A stretch of 64,000 bases of DNA from Caballeronia cordobensis (GTDB lineage Bacteria > Pseudomonadota > Gammaproteobacteria > Burkholderiales > Burkholderiaceae). Position numbers and translations under genes: made by a program. The stretch spans positions 62,001 through 126,000 of the forward strand of contig NZ_FCNY02000013.1 of NCBI RefSeq assembly GCF_001544575.2. Reading direction: 5' to 3'. This document shows, piece by piece, positions 51,051 to 58,990 of the stretch. Numbering within the stretch: position 1 is the stretch's first letter; every line of letters begins with the position of its first letter. The notes beneath the pieces were generated by a model. It worked only from the letters and a program-made list of their open reading frames with translations, had not been told where the DNA came from and did no database searches.

Positions 51051-51917
51051 TTAGTGCTCCCGCTGCGAACTTCGCGCCGGATTCGGCCGCCCGCGCACCG
51101 CCAGATAAGCCCACCAGATGTAACCCGAAAAGCCGTACAGCACGAACAGACAAAACAGCATGACCGGCGGATCCGACGACACCAGCACGAACGCCACCAC
51201 GATCAGCAGCACGCCCGCGAACGGCACGCGGTAGCGCACGTCGAGCGCCTTGCCGCTGTAGAACGGCGCGTTCGAGACCATCGTGACGCCAGCGTAGATC
51301 GTCAGCGCGAACGCGACCCACGGCAGCCACACGAGCTTGAGCGGCACGCGGTTGTCGGTGGCGAGCCACACGAAACCCGCGATCAGCGCTGCCGCGGCCG
51401 GCGACGGCAAGCCCTGGAAATAGCGCTTGTCCACCACGCCGACGTTCGTGTTGAAGCGCGCGAGCCGCAGCGCCGCGCCCGAGCAGTAGACAAACGCCGC
51501 GAGCCAGCCCCAGCGCCCGAGGTCCTTCAACACCCATTCGTACATCACGAGCGCGGGCGCGACGCCGAACGAGACCATGTCCGACAGGCTGTCGAACTGC
51601 TCGCCGAATGCGCTCTGCGTGTGCGTCATGCGTGCGACGCGGCCATCCATGCCGTCGAGCACCATCGCGACGAAAATGGCGATCGCCGCGATCTCGAAGC
51701 GCACGTTCATCGCCTGAACGACGGCGAAAAAGCCGCAGAAGAGCGCGGCCGTGGTGAACGCATTCGGCAGCAGATAGATGCCGCGCTTTTTCAGAAACTG
51801 CTGCCGCTTCGCGCGCCGCGTCTCGACGACGCTCACGTCCTGCGCGGCCTTGTTACGGCGAAACGCGCGCGGCGATGCGCCGTTCACGCGGTTACGGCGC
51901 GGTTTGAATGCCGCCAT
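51051..51917 (-). CDS. pssA: CDP-diacylglycerol-serine O-phosphatidyltransferase
   Basis: PssA makes phosphatidylserine from CDP-diacylglycerol and serine at the inner membrane. The 288-residue protein has the CDP-alcohol phosphotransferase motif DGMDGRVARMTHTQSAFGEQFDSLSDMVSFG (starting near residue 88) with all Asp residues, and about six to eight membrane segments. The N-terminus is basic (KPRRNRVNGASPRAFRRNKA). The ATG at 51915-51917 follows GGAGGA, a strong SD. It is 13 bases after psd on the same strand, so phosphatidylethanolamine synthesis enzymes are in one unit. Confidence 0.93.
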   Translation of the reverse strand: MAAFKPRRNRVNGASPRAFRRNKAAQDVSVVETRRAKRQQFLKKRGIYLLPNAFTTAALFCGFFAVVQAMNVRFEIAAIAIFVAMVLDGMDGRVARMTHTQSAFGEQFDSLSDMVSFGVAPALVMYEWVLKDLGRWGWLAAFVYCSGAALRLARFNTNVGVVDKRYFQGLPSPAAAALIAGFVWLATDNRVPLKLVWLPWVAFALTIYAGVTMVSNAPFYSGKALDVRYRVPFAGVLLIVVAFVLVSSDPPVMLFCLFVLYGFSGYIWWAYLAVRGRPNPARSSQREH

Positions 51918-51930
51918 CGAATCCTCCGCG

Positions 51931-52575
51931 TTATTCCGCGAACTCGGCCAGGATCGTCGACGACGCCGAAACCTTCTCGCCGATCGACACACGCGGACGG
52001 CTTCCGACCGGCAGATACACGTCGACACGCGAGCCGAAACGGATGAAGCCGTAGCGCTGGCCGCGCGTGAGCGGCTCGCCCACATGCACGTAGCAGAGAA
52101 TGCGTCGCGCGATGAGGCCCGCAATCTGCACGGATGTCACGGTCTGCCCGCCCGCCGTCTGCAGCACCACGGCGTTGCGCTCGTTTTCGGTAGACGCTTT
52201 ATCGACGGCCGCGTTCAGATACGCGCCCGGAAAGTACTGCACCTTCGTAATCGCGCCGTCCACCGGCGAGCGCTGCGAGTGCACGTTGAACACGTTCATG
52301 AACACGCTGATCTTGAGCGCCTCGCGGCCCACGTACGGATCGTGCGCGCTTTCGACCGCGACGATGCGCCCGTCGGCGGGACACAGCACCGCGTTGGGCT
52401 GCGCCGGAATCGGGCGCGGCGGATCGCGGAAGAACTGGACGACGAAAATCACGATCAGCCAGAAGATCCAGGCGAAGCCAAAACCGCCCATCGCCTGCAC
52501 GAGAACGGCCACGACTGCCGCGATGGCGATGAACGGCCAGCCTTCGCGGGCAATGATCGGATGAGGATAGTTCAT
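51931..52575 (-). CDS. psd: Phosphatidylserine decarboxylase (short form)
   Basis: Psd decarboxylates phosphatidylserine to phosphatidylethanolamine. The short, archaeal-like type is 214 residues from the ATG at 52573-52575 (MNYPHPIIAREGWPFIAIAAVVAV). Two hydrophobic segments (15-35, 40-57) precede the catalytic part; the self-cleavage site is the Gly-Ser in LPVGSRPRVSIG (near residue 190), which produces the pyruvoyl group. The motif CPADGRIVAVE and MNVFNVHSQRSPVDG mark the family. A 39-base upstream extension is less likely. It is coupled to pssA and separated from ilvC by a terminator. Confidence 0.92.
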   Translation of the reverse strand: MNYPHPIIAREGWPFIAIAAVVAVLVQAMGGFGFAWIFWLIVIFVVQFFRDPPRPIPAQPNAVLCPADGRIVAVESAHDPYVGREALKISVFMNVFNVHSQRSPVDGAITKVQYFPGAYLNAAVDKASTENERNAVVLQTAGGQTVTSVQIAGLIARRILCYVHVGEPLTRGQRYGFIRFGSRVDVYLPVGSRPRVSIGEKVSASSTILAEFAE

Positions 52576-52612
52576 GAACGAGTTCTGTGTTTTATAAAAA
52601 CCGTAGGATAGC

Positions 52613-52650
52613 AAAAGCCGCCCGGCGCACAGGGCAACCGGGCGGCTTTT
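52613..52650 (-). terminator. Intrinsic terminator after ilvC
   Basis: AAAAGCCGCCCGG (52613-52625) pairs with CCGGGCGGCTTTT (52638-52650): a 13-pair stem flanked by A/T tracts. It ends the ilvI-ilvH-ilvC transcript before psd. Confidence 0.85.
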
Positions 52651-52690
52651 CTACAAGCAAGAAGCGTGACGCGAGTCGAAAAGATGCAGC

Positions 52691-53707
52691 TTAGTTCTTC
52701 GACTGATCGACCAGCTTGTTCTTTGCGATCCACGGCATCATCGCGCGCAGCTTCTCGCCGACCTGCTCGATCTGATGCTCCGAGGTCAGACGGCGGCGCG
52801 ATTGCAGCGTCGGCGCGCCGGCGCGGTTCTCGATGATGAAGCTCTTCGCGTATTCGCCGGTCTGGATGTCCTTCAGCACGGCCTTCATCGCCTTCTTCGT
52901 CTCTTCCGTGACGATGCGCGGACCCGTCACGTATTCACCGTACTCGGCGTTGTTCGAGATCGAGTAGTTCATGTTGGCGATGCCGCCTTCATAGATCAGG
53001 TCGACGATCAGCTTCAGTTCGTGCAGGCACTCGAAGTACGCCATTTCCGGCGCGTAGCCCGCTTCCACCAGCGTTTCGAAGCCGGCCTTGATCAGATCGA
53101 CCGTACCGCCGCACAGCACGGCTTGTTCGCCGAACAGATCGGTTTCGGTTTCTTCACGGAAGTTCGTTTCGATGATGCCCGCGCGGCCGCCGCCGTTCGC
53201 CACGGCGTACGACAGCGCCACATCGCGCGCCGAGCCGGACTTGTCTTGCGCCACGGCGACCAGGTGCGGCACGCCGCCGCCGTTCTGGTACGTGTTGCGC
53301 ACGGTGTGGCCCGGTGCCTTCGGCGCGATCATGATGACGTCCAGATCCGCGCGCGGGATCACCTGGCCGTAGTGCACGTTGAAGCCGTGCGCGAACGCGA
53401 GCGCCGCGCCTTGCTTGGCGTTGTCGTGCACTTCGTTCTTGTAGACCTCGGCGATCTGCTCGTCGGGCAGCAGCATCATGACCACATCGGCGCCCTTCAC
53501 GGCTTCGGCGACTTCCTTCACCTTGAGGCCCGCGTTCTCGGCCTTGCTCCACGATGCGCCGCCCTTGCGCAGGCCGACCGTCACGTTCACGCCGCTTTCC
53601 TTCAGGTTGAGCGCGTGCGCATGGCCTTGCGAGCCATAACCGATGATGGTGACTTGCTTGCCCTTGATGAGGGAGAGGTCGGCGTCCTTGTCGTAGAAAA
53701 CTTTCAT
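52691..53707 (-). CDS. ilvC: Ketol-acid reductoisomerase
   Basis: IlvC isomerises and reduces acetolactate or acetohydroxybutyrate, using NADPH, for valine, leucine and isoleucine. The 338-residue class I enzyme begins MKVFYDKDADLSLIKGKQVT, with the Rossmann motif IGYGSQGHAHALNLKESG and the Mg ligands in the knotted domain (ETDLFGEQAVLCGG, EMAYFECLHELKLIVD). The start is the ATG at 53705-53707. It is the last of ilvI-ilvH-ilvC on the minus strand, 64 bases after ilvH. Confidence 0.98.
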   Translation of the reverse strand: MKVFYDKDADLSLIKGKQVTIIGYGSQGHAHALNLKESGVNVTVGLRKGGASWSKAENAGLKVKEVAEAVKGADVVMMLLPDEQIAEVYKNEVHDNAKQGAALAFAHGFNVHYGQVIPRADLDVIMIAPKAPGHTVRNTYQNGGGVPHLVAVAQDKSGSARDVALSYAVANGGGRAGIIETNFREETETDLFGEQAVLCGGTVDLIKAGFETLVEAGYAPEMAYFECLHELKLIVDLIYEGGIANMNYSISNNAEYGEYVTGPRIVTEETKKAMKAVLKDIQTGEYAKSFIIENRAGAPTLQSRRRLTSEHQIEQVGEKLRAMMPWIAKNKLVDQSKN

Positions 53708-53771
53708 GGTGGTTCCTTGAGTCCTGGAAAATGGTTGCGCTACTTGCTGCAAATGAATGGGTGAGGCGCCT

Positions 53772-54263
53772 TCAAACCTTGAGAATCCGCTCGCCCCGGC
53801 CGATGCCGGAACTGCCCGTGCGAACCGTTTCGAGGATCGCCGTGGCGTCGAGCGCCTGGATGAACGCGTCGAGCTTGTCGGACGCGCCCGTCAGTTCCAT
53901 CGTGTAGGTCTTCTCGGTCACGTCGATGATGCGGCCGCGGAAGATATCCGCCATGCGCTTCATTTCTTCGCGTTCCTTGCCGACCGCCCGGACCTTGATG
54001 AGCATCAGCTCGCGCTCGATGTGGGCGCCCTCTGTCAGGTCGACCACTTTCACCACCTCGATCAGGCGGTTCAGGTGCTTCGTGATCTGTTCGATCACGT
54101 CGTCCGAGCCAATGGAGACGATGGTCAGCCGCGACAGCGAACTGTCTTCGGTCGGCGCCACCGTCAGCGTTTCGATGTTATAGCCGCGTGCCGAAAACAA
54201 TCCGACGACGCGCGATAACGCGCCCGGCTCGTTTTCCAGCAGAACGGAGATGATGTGTTTCAT
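53772..54263 (-). CDS. ilvH: Acetolactate synthase small (regulatory) subunit
   Basis: IlvH regulates acetolactate synthase and gives valine feedback inhibition. The 163-residue protein has an N-terminal ACT domain (MKHIISVLLENEPGALSRVVGLFSARGYNIETL) with the valine-binding-type GALSRV/GYNIE motif, and a second ACT-like domain (about 80-160, MKRMADIFRGRIIDVTEKTYTMELTG). The length fits the family. The ATG at 54261-54263 is used; upstream codons are not conserved. It lies 110 bases after ilvI and 64 before ilvC. Confidence 0.95.
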   Translation of the reverse strand: MKHIISVLLENEPGALSRVVGLFSARGYNIETLTVAPTEDSSLSRLTIVSIGSDDVIEQITKHLNRLIEVVKVVDLTEGAHIERELMLIKVRAVGKEREEMKRMADIFRGRIIDVTEKTYTMELTGASDKLDAFIQALDATAILETVRTGSSGIGRGERILKV

Positions 54264-54373
54264 GTTCGTGTTTCCCGATGTGTGTCCAGATTGGCGCTTG
54301 TCCGAAAAACCCACGCGCGGCACATGTCCTTTGTGAAGACAGGCGCGCGCGAGCCTCGCGAATCAAACCCGCG

Positions 54374-56137
54374 TTAGAGATCCTCAGACCCGAGCAGCAT
54401 TTCCGTGATGCCCTTACCGGCTTGCACCATCGGGAATACGTTTTCGGTCGGATCGGTCTGGAAGTCGAGAAATACGGTGCGGTCCTTCAAACGCAGCGCT
54501 TCCTTGAGCGCCGGTTCGACGTCCGCGGTTTTTTCGACACGAATGCCAACGTGGCCATACGCCTCGGCCAGCTTCACGAAGTCCGGCAGCGCGTCCATGT
54601 ACGAACTGGAATAGCGCTTCTTGTACTCGATCTGCTGCCACTGGCGCACCATGCCCAGATAGCGGTTGTTCAGCGAGATGATCTTGACGGGCGTGTTGTA
54701 CTGCTTGCACGTCGAGAGCTCCTGAATGCACATCTGGATGGAGCCTTCGCCGGTGATGCAGACCACTTCGTCGTCCGGATAGGCCATCTTCACGCCCATC
54801 GCGGCGGGCAGGCCGAAGCCCATCGTGCCGAGGCCGCCCGAATTGATCCAGCGGCGCGGCTTGTTGAACGGATAGAACTGCGCCGCCCACATCTGATGCT
54901 GGCCGACGTCCGAGCACACGAACGCGTTGCCGTCGGTCAATTCCCAGAGCTTTTCGACCACATACTGCGGCTTGATGATCTCGCTCTTGCGGTCGAAAGC
55001 CAGGCAGTCCTTCGAGCGCCAGCCTTCGATATCGTCCCACCAGGTCTTGAGCGCCGCCGTATCCGGGCCGTGCTCCGCGTGTTGAAGCTGCTCGATCAGT
55101 TCTTTCAGCACTTCCTTCACGTCGCCGACGATCGGAATATCGACCTTCACGCGCTTGGAAATGGAGGACGGATCGACGTCGATATGAATGATCTTGCGCG
55201 GCGACGACGCGAAGTGCTTCGGATCGCCGATCACGCGGTCGTCGAAGCGCGCGCCGATGGCGATCAGCACGTCGCAGTTCTGCATCGCCATGTTGGCTTC
55301 GTACGTGCCGTGCATGCCGAGCATGCCGAGGAACTTCTTGTCCGACGCGCGGTAGCCGCCGAGGCCCATCAGCGTGTTGGTGACGGGATAGCCGAGCAGA
55401 TCGGCGAACTGGTTCAGCTCGCGCGACGCGTCCGCCAGAATGATGCCGCCGCCGGTGTAGATGTACGGGCGCTTCGCCGACAAGAGCAGTTGCACCGCCT
55501 TGCGGATCTGGCCCGAATGGCCTTTCGTGACCGGATTGTACGAACGCAGCGACACGCTCTTGATCGGCTCGTACTTGCACGGCGCCTTCGACACGTCCTT
55601 CGGAATGTCGATCAGCACCGGACCCGGACGGCCCGTGCGCGCGATGTAGAACGCCTTCTTGACGGTCGCGGCGAGGTCGCGCACGTCCTTCACGAGGAAG
55701 TTGTGCTTCACGCAAGGACGCGTGATGCCGACGGTGTCGCACTCCTGGAACGCATCGAGGCCGATGGCCGCGGTGGGCACCTGGCCGCTGATGACGACGA
55801 GCGGAATCGAATCCATGTAGGCCGTGGCGATGCCGGTGACGGCATTGGTGACGCCCGGGCCCGAAGTCACGAGACACACGCCCACCTTGCCGGTCGAGCG
55901 CGAATACGCGTCGGCGGCGTGCACGGCGGCCTGCTCGTGGCGCACGAGAATGTGCTGAATCTGGTCCTGCTTGTAGAGCTCGTCGTAGATGTAGAGTACC
56001 GAGCCGCCGGGATAGCCCCAGATGAATTCGACGTCTTCATCCGCGAGCGCGCGCATGAGCACGGTCCCGCCGATGGAATCGGCTTCGTGAGGAGGAGTGG
56101 TATCCGACGTGGAGAATTCCGCGCTAGGCATGTTCAT
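54374..56137 (-). CDS. ilvI: Acetolactate synthase large (catalytic) subunit
   Basis: This thiamine-diphosphate enzyme makes acetolactate or acetohydroxybutyrate. The 587-residue protein has the family's GYPGGSVLYIYDEL start of the Pyr domain, the catalytic glutamate in VRHEQAAVHAADAYSRSTG (Glu near 69), the FAD-binding middle domain, and the ThDP/Mg motif GEGSIQMCIQELSTCKQYNTPVKIISLNN. It starts at 56137; a second in-frame ATG (MPSAEF) is two codons on. A leader of about 140 bases separates it from a good promoter. It heads the ilvI-ilvH-ilvC operon. Confidence 0.97.
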   Translation of the reverse strand: MNMPSAEFSTSDTTPPHEADSIGGTVLMRALADEDVEFIWGYPGGSVLYIYDELYKQDQIQHILVRHEQAAVHAADAYSRSTGKVGVCLVTSGPGVTNAVTGIATAYMDSIPLVVISGQVPTAAIGLDAFQECDTVGITRPCVKHNFLVKDVRDLAATVKKAFYIARTGRPGPVLIDIPKDVSKAPCKYEPIKSVSLRSYNPVTKGHSGQIRKAVQLLLSAKRPYIYTGGGIILADASRELNQFADLLGYPVTNTLMGLGGYRASDKKFLGMLGMHGTYEANMAMQNCDVLIAIGARFDDRVIGDPKHFASSPRKIIHIDVDPSSISKRVKVDIPIVGDVKEVLKELIEQLQHAEHGPDTAALKTWWDDIEGWRSKDCLAFDRKSEIIKPQYVVEKLWELTDGNAFVCSDVGQHQMWAAQFYPFNKPRRWINSGGLGTMGFGLPAAMGVKMAYPDDEVVCITGEGSIQMCIQELSTCKQYNTPVKIISLNNRYLGMVRQWQQIEYKKRYSSSYMDALPDFVKLAEAYGHVGIRVEKTADVEPALKEALRLKDRTVFLDFQTDPTENVFPMVQAGKGITEMLLGSEDL

Positions 56138-56562
56138 TCATCACCTTTCGAATTTTCGGCAAAAAATTGATCGGGTGCTCTCTGCCGGGCTTGTGGCTCG
56201 GGTTCAAGCGGCGCGTCTTGAATTGACAGGCGTGCTTCTTGGGCTCGCCTCAAAGCAGACATTTCACTGGATGATGCGAGTCAGAAAATGTAACAGCGCG
56301 CCGCGCGACGGGTCAAGCAAAAACTTTGCGAACCGTCCGATAGCGGCTTTTGGCAACGGTCCGCGCCCGAAAGCGCCGTGCAAGCTCAAGCTGTCGAAGT
56401 GGTATGCAATCGCCCGGCCGAGCACCGGAAGTGGCAACAAAATCGCTCATTTGCTCCCGCTGCCGCGAAACTTTGCTAGGATTCGCAGGTTTTCCTCGAA
56501 CTCCACGATTCCCTTTTTCGACGCAACTACGGACGCAAATTCGTTGCGCCGGCCCCCAACGG
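56138..56562. other. Divergent regulatory region ilvI / sigma factor
   Basis: This 425-base region holds the ilvI promoter (56287-56316, minus) and a possible promoter for the sigma factor gene (TAGGAT at 56477-56482, plus, weak -35). The 9-mer AAACTTTGC occurs twice, at 56321-56329 and 56468-56476. A 42-codon minus-strand open frame (56262-56134) ends in an ATGA overlap with ilvI, but lacks an SD and has unusual codon use; it has no run of branched-chain codons. Confidence 0.6.
56287..56316 (-). promoter_or_regulatory. ilvI-ilvH-ilvC promoter
   Basis: On the minus strand TTGACC (56316-56311) and TACATT (56292-56287) are spaced by 18 bases (17 to the overlapping TTACAT). It is one of the best promoters in the window, about 150 bases before the ilvI start. 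Confidence 0.65.
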
Positions 56563-57126
56563 ATGGCATCAGACAAGGAACTCGCCGACTTTCTGGCGGG
56601 CGTCGAAAGACGCGCGTTCAAGCAGACCGTGTATACCGTTCGCGACGACGACGCGGCGCTCGACATCGTGCAGGACGCGATGATCAAGCTGGCGGAAAAA
56701 TACGGCGACCGTCCCGCGAGCGAGCTTCCGCTTTTATTCCAGCGTATCCTTCAGAACGCGACGCACGATTATTTCCGTCGTCAGAAGGTGCGCAACACCT
56801 GGGTCAGCCTCTTCTCGTCCTTCGGCAACGCGGACGACGACGAATTCGACCCGCTCGAAACCTTCGAATCCGAAGACGGCGCGGCCGGCAGCGAGAGCAG
56901 CGAGAACAAGCTGGAGCGCGAACAGGTGCTGAACCTGATCGATGCCGAAATCCAGAAACTGCCCGCGCGTCAACGGGAAGCGTTTCTCATGCGTTACTGG
57001 GAGGATATGGATGTCGCCGAGACGGCCGCTGCGATGGGGTGCTCCGAGGGCAGCGTGAAGACACATTGTTCACGCGCCACGCACACACTCGCGCAAGCCC
57101 TGAAAGCAAAAGGGATCACGCTATGA
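56563..57126 (+). CDS. RNA polymerase sigma factor (ECF-like)
   Basis: This 187-residue sigma-70-family protein has only region 2 (residues 10-80: VERRAFKQTVYTVRDDDAALDIVQDAMIKLAEKY, with the FRRQKVRN part of 2.4) and region 4 (about 128-180: LPARQREAFLMRYWEDMDVAETAAAMGCSEGSVKTHCSRATHTL, a helix-turn-helix), linked by an acidic Glu/Asp/Ser stretch. That is ECF architecture. The ATG at 56563 is chosen as upstream codons are not sigma-like. Its stop overlaps the DUF3619 start (ATGA), so they are translationally coupled. It is divergent from ilvI. Confidence 0.88.
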   Translation: MASDKELADFLAGVERRAFKQTVYTVRDDDAALDIVQDAMIKLAEKYGDRPASELPLLFQRILQNATHDYFRRQKVRNTWVSLFSSFGNADDDEFDPLETFESEDGAAGSESSENKLEREQVLNLIDAEIQKLPARQREAFLMRYWEDMDVAETAAAMGCSEGSVKTHCSRATHTLAQALKAKGITL

Positions 57127-57587
57127 GTTCCGCACTTGAAACGAAAGAAAACGAGTTCGCGCTGAAAGTCGTGCGCGCGCTCGACGAAAATACGTCGAAC
57201 ATGCCGGCTGCCGCCGTGGACCGGCTGCGCGAGGCGCGCCGCGCCGCGATCGCGCGCAAGAAGCCGGAAAAGGCGGCCGTCGCGATGAGCGCGCCCGCCT
57301 TCACGCCGGCGTTCGCCGGTGCGGGCGCCGAAATGGGCTCGACCCTCACCACGGGCGATTCCGGCGACGGCCATCGGCCGAAGGGCTGGCTCGCGCGGCT
57401 CGGCGGCCTCGGTCTCGCGTGGCCGCTCGCGGCGCTCGTCATCGGGCTGGCGGGCATCGCCTATTGGGAAGATCAGGAGCGCCGCGCCGAGCTCGCCGAC
57501 ATCGACGCGGCCATGATGAGCGACAGCCTGCCGATCGACGCCTATCTCGACCACGGTTTCAACGCGTATCTGACGCGCAATCACTAA
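57123..57587 (+). CDS. DUF3619 single-pass membrane protein, candidate anti-sigma factor
   Basis: This 154-residue protein matches the DUF3619 style. An N-terminal helical part (MSSALETKENEFALKVVRALDENTSNMPAAAVDRLREARRAAIA, residues 1-45) would face the cytoplasm; one membrane segment lies at about 97-114 (LAWPLAALVIGLAGIAYW); then a short acidic C-terminal part (ELADIDAAMMSDSLPIDAYLDHGFNAYL) would be periplasmic. Coupling to the sigma factor by ATGA overlap, and this topology, suggest an anti-sigma role. That is inference; I see no zinc anti-sigma (HxxxCxxC) motif. DUF3106 follows after 38 bases. Confidence 0.75.
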   Translation: MSSALETKENEFALKVVRALDENTSNMPAAAVDRLREARRAAIARKKPEKAAVAMSAPAFTPAFAGAGAEMGSTLTTGDSGDGHRPKGWLARLGGLGLAWPLAALVIGLAGIAYWEDQERRAELADIDAAMMSDSLPIDAYLDHGFNAYLTRNH

Positions 57588-57625
57588 GTCATCGTTCGGA
57601 CTGAACACAGCGGGGGAATTTTCGG

Positions 57626-58399
57626 GTGAGTTACAAGCGCGGTCTCGCGATTGTCTTTGGTTGCGCGATTGCGGGCATGGTTGCGTTCGCCGCGACTTAT
57701 CCGCGCTTCTACGCCACTGCCGCCGCCCCGCCGTCGTCGGCCGCCACGCCGGCCGCCGGCGGCTCGGGCGCTCACGCCGACACGAATCTTTCGCCGCTTT
57801 CCGCACTCTCGTCCGAAGGGCCGCTGTCCTGGAGCCATCTGACCGAAGCGCAGCATCTCGCGCTCGCGCCCTTCGTCGCGCAGTGGGATTCTTTTTCCGA
57901 CGAGCGCAAGCAGAAGTGGCTCAAGATCGCTTCGCGCTTTCACCGGATGTCGCCCGAGGCGCAGAAGCATCTGCATCAGCGCATGGAAGAATGGGTGCGG
58001 CTCACGCCCGATGAGCGCAAGGTCGCGCGCGAGAACTATCAGGTTTCCAAAGCGGTGCCGCTGGAAAAGCGCGAGAAGGCCTGGGACGCGTATCAGAAGC
58101 TCTCCGAAGAGCAGAAAAAGAAACTCGCCGCGAGCGAGCGCACGCGCCGTCCTACCGTCGTTTCCGCGCCGCCCACGGGCAAGACCGAAGTGAAGGACAT
58201 CAACCGCCTCGTTGCGGCGCGTGAGCAGGGTCACGCTTCCGGACATGCGGAAGCCGGCTCCGCCACGGCGCCCGGCACGGCCGCGCCCACCTCCGGCGCG
58301 CCGATGCAGCCTGCCATTCCGAACGCCGCGAGCATCGTGCCCGCCACGCCAATCCCCGTGTCGCCGCAACAGGCGCCTTCGATGTACAACGGCTCGTGA
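57626..58399 (+). CDS. DUF3106 exported protein
   Basis: This 257-residue protein starts at a GTG at 57626 (SYKRGLAIVFGCAIAGMVAF), with an N-terminal hydrophobic segment that is a signal anchor. The middle has the DUF3106 pattern of repeated motifs: LSWSHLTEAQHLALAPFVAQWDSFSDERKQKWLKIASRFHRMSPEAQ and LTPDERKVARENYQ, a helical Trp/Arg-rich region. The C-terminal third is Ala/Pro/Ser-rich and disordered. Such proteins might sense or bind in the periplasm; the function is unknown. Its stop overlaps the RDD gene start (GTGA), so all four genes form one tightly packed operon. Confidence 0.78.
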   Translation: MSYKRGLAIVFGCAIAGMVAFAATYPRFYATAAAPPSSAATPAAGGSGAHADTNLSPLSALSSEGPLSWSHLTEAQHLALAPFVAQWDSFSDERKQKWLKIASRFHRMSPEAQKHLHQRMEEWVRLTPDERKVARENYQVSKAVPLEKREKAWDAYQKLSEEQKKKLAASERTRRPTVVSAPPTGKTEVKDINRLVAAREQGHASGHAEAGSATAPGTAAPTSGAPMQPAIPNAASIVPATPIPVSPQQAPSMYNGS

Positions 58400-58923
58400 G
58401 CGCCCAGCCCGAAGCGGCCGCAACCTCCGTCACGCCGATGCGCGCGCCCACGCTGCGCCGCCGCCTCGCGACGATGCTCTACGAAGGCGTCATCCTGTTC
58501 GGCGTCGTGTTCATCGCCGGATATCTTTTCAGTACGCTCACGCAGCAACGCAACGGCCTCACGCACCACAACTGGCTGATGTCGTGGATCGGCCTCGTGC
58601 TCGCCGCGTACTTCGTGTATTTCTGGACGCACGGCGGCCAGACCCTGCCGATGAAAACCTGGCGGCTCAAGGTCGTCGATACGCACGGCCAGCCCGTCAA
58701 GGCCGGACGCGCGCTCGCGCGGTACGCGCTCGCATGGCTCTGGTTCCTGCCGCCGCTCGCGCTGCATCCGCTGCTTTCCCTCACCGTGCCGCAGACGTTC
58801 GCCGTGTTCGCGGCGTGGGTCGTGCTGTGGGCGGCGGCCGTGCGGCTCGATCCCGCGCGCCAGTTCCTGCATGACCGCCTCGCCGGCACGCGCATCGTCG
58901 CGACTCAAGCTGTCGTCAAGTAA
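58396..58923 (+). CDS. RDD-family membrane protein
   Basis: This 175-residue protein begins with GTG at 58396 overlapping the DUF3106 stop. It has the RDD family look: three to four membrane segments (MLYEGVILFGVVFIAGYLF, WLMSWIGLVLAAYFVYFW, PLALHPLLSLTVPQTFAVFAAWVVLWAAAV), with TWRLKVVDTHGQPVKAGRALARYAL and FLHDRLAGTRIV between and after, as in RDD domains. RDD proteins are often of unknown function or transporters. It is the last of the sigma/DUF3619/DUF3106/RDD unit. A PhoB-like site follows 16 bases after the stop. Confidence 0.82.
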   Translation: MSAQPEAAATSVTPMRAPTLRRRLATMLYEGVILFGVVFIAGYLFSTLTQQRNGLTHHNWLMSWIGLVLAAYFVYFWTHGGQTLPMKTWRLKVVDTHGQPVKAGRALARYALAWLWFLPPLALHPLLSLTVPQTFAVFAAWVVLWAAAVRLDPARQFLHDRLAGTRIVATQAVVK

Positions 58924-58939
58924 TAAGAACTTCTCGTGA

Positions 58940-58973
58940 CTGTCACGGCTCGGTCACGGCCGCACGGTGCAAT
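58940..58973 (+). promoter_or_regulatory. Pho-box promoter of the lipid-remodelling operon
   Basis: CTGTCAC (58940-58946) and CGGTCAC (58951-58957) are direct repeats with 11-base spacing, as in the PhoB consensus (CTGTCAT, four bases, CTGTCAT). TGCAAT (58968-58973) lies ten bases after the second repeat, matching the box-to-minus-10 distance of E. coli phoA. Each repeat matches the consensus at 5 or 6 of 7 positions. The call rests on pattern and place only. Confidence 0.65.
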
Positions 58974-58990
58974 GCGCATACCGAAACCCG

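Noticed and set aside
56134..56262. Leader peptide for ilvI attenuation
   Set aside because: The 42-codon frame has no cluster of Ile, Val or Leu codons and I see no terminator/antiterminator pair, so classical attenuation is not supported; it is kept only as a low-interest observation.
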